Assembly: GCF_900660695.1 (NCBI RefSeq)
Contig: NZ_LR215042.1
Location: 310,001 to 374,000 of the forward strand
Length of the DNA stretch: 64,000 bases
Direction: 5' to 3'
From: Mycoplasmopsis meleagridis
GTDB taxonomy: Bacteria; Bacillota_I; Bacilli_A; Mycoplasmatales; Metamycoplasmataceae
Both the position numbers and the translations under genes were made by a program. Below, piece by piece: positions 63,101 to 64,000 of the stretch. How positions within the stretch are numbered: the stretch's first letter is position 1; every line of letters starts with the position of its first letter. The notes beneath the pieces were generated by a model. The model searched no databases. It worked only from the letters and a program-made list of their open reading frames with translations, and had not been told where the DNA came from.

Positions 63101-64000
63101 AAATTCTTCTTTAACACCGTCAAGATTTTGCGAAGCATTATTAAGATTATTTATTGCTTCATCTAAGTTAGTTATTTGATTATTTAAATCATCTATTGAT
63201 TTATCGCTAAGAGAAACTGAAGCAAAAGAGTCTTTTATTTTGTTAGCTGCTTCTAGAGCTTTATCAAAAGCTTCCTTGCTTTGCTTGTTAGAATTAGTAT
63301 AAACTTGAGTAGTTTTTGTAATGTTACTCCTATTGATAATTGATTCTAAATAGTTAACTTTGCTATTTAAGTCACTTACCTTATTAGCATAATCGGTCGC
63401 TTCTTGTTTATTACCTAATTTACTTATATGATCATTTAAAGCTTGTTTTTGATCAGAACTTAACTTGTCTAATTTGTCAATTTGATCTTTTAAAAGTTTT
63501 AAATTATTGTCACCATTAAGTAAATCAAAACTATTATTTAAATTACTACTTACTGCTTGAATAGTAGAAGTTTCATAATTTTTATCACCATTTTGTTTAT
63601 CTAATAAATCTATTGCTTTCTTTAATGTTTCATCTAATTTATTTCTAGTAGTATCGTCAGCAAATTTATAATTAGTTAAACTTTTTTCACTTTGATCTTT
63701 AACATCAGTTATATTGTTTTTGCCCGTCAATCTCTTTAATTTATCTAAAACATTATTCATCAAATTAAGCATTTGATTATTAGCTTCATTAGCTTTGTTT
63801 TTCAAATCATCTAATTGATCACTATTAGCATTAGTTATTGATTCTTTTAGACTATTTTTTTGGTTGTTATTGATATTTTGTAATTTATCAACAAAATCTA
63901 AAATTTCTTTAGTTTTATCGTTAACTTCTTTTGCACTAGCTAAAGTATCAAGTAAAGTTTGATCAGGGTTTTTAGATAAATCAGTATTAAGACTAGAAGA
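57197..64000 (-). CDS. Giant repetitive surface protein (GA/FIVAR-like modules), partial
   Basis: The C-terminal 2,267 residues of a giant surface protein; the 5' end is beyond the right edge. It is made of repeated helical modules. GA-like modules have the form LNDSQKNALIDKLANSSSD with NEILNEAKALDSAM, and FIVAR-like modules the form YTNSNKQSKEAFDKALEAA ending NLDG or NLNG. About a dozen pairs are seen, then shorter repeats (SSNDLTNEQKNDLINDLS type). It ends with TGA-encoded Trp, a membrane helix (DLVLTSLLACLTLGIILAVP) and RKKIAKK. Such modules occur in staphylococcal Ebh-like and mycoplasma adhesion proteins; binding of albumin or matrix is inference. The open frame is unbroken in this window. 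Confidence 0.85.

Overview
The window is a low-G+C Mollicutes (Mycoplasma-type) chromosome. UGA is read as tryptophan in almost every gene outside one block: thrS, eno, ruvA, uvrB, uvrA, obg, trigger factor, rpsB, tsf and the large surface genes all run in one frame only if TGA is decoded as Trp. The tRNAs, the absence of cell-wall genes and the many surface proteins fit this. I cannot name the species.

Layout. (1) 1-14.3 kb is a housekeeping stretch on the plus strand: the 3' end of thrS, a small membrane protein, a HAD phosphatase (minus), eno, tRNA-Thr, a collapsed tRNA remnant, tRNA-Leu, ruvA-ruvB, a TPP riboswitch with a three-gene thiamine/TPP ABC importer (lipoprotein, ATPase, fused double permease), then uvrB and uvrA. 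(2) 14.3-24.0 kb is a foreign island. Its genes use only TGG for Trp, and one gene ends in TGA-TAA. It holds debris of a Gram-positive mobile element (an attenuator leader and fragments), an ABC-three-component (ABC-3C) conflict operon with a frameshift in its first gene, a small XRE regulator, an AlwI-like restriction enzyme with a frameshifted N-terminus, and a double-domain adenine methylase. (3) 24.1-27.8 kb returns to mycoplasma genes: pncB, plsY, a frameshifted RsuA-type pseudouridine synthase, and obg.

(4) 27.9-39.5 kb is a tandem array of seven related surface proteins on the minus strand. They share a signal peptide, a helical unit of about 170 residues (two copies in five members, one copy in two), a coiled coil, a low-complexity stalk and a C-terminal membrane anchor. 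Six of them are preceded by a near-constant block with a 17-19 bp homopolymer, which suggests phase variation. One member has lost its anchor to a nonsense codon. (5) 39.6-46.3 kb (minus): HAD phosphatase, ABC-F ATPase, trigger factor-related chaperone, DUF402 protein, and a membrane-anchored HExxH metalloprotease with an EF-hand-like loop. (6) 46.5-48.3 kb: rpsB-tsf. (7) 48.4-64 kb (minus): two giant surface proteins built from GA-like and FIVAR-like helical modules with C-terminal membrane anchors. The first is split by an in-frame TAG; the second runs off the window. Between them lies a possible structured RNA.

The most noteworthy items are the defence island with its frameshifts and genetic-code fossils, the homopolymer-controlled surface array, the TPP riboswitch with a start-site hairpin, and the minimised tRNA remnant.
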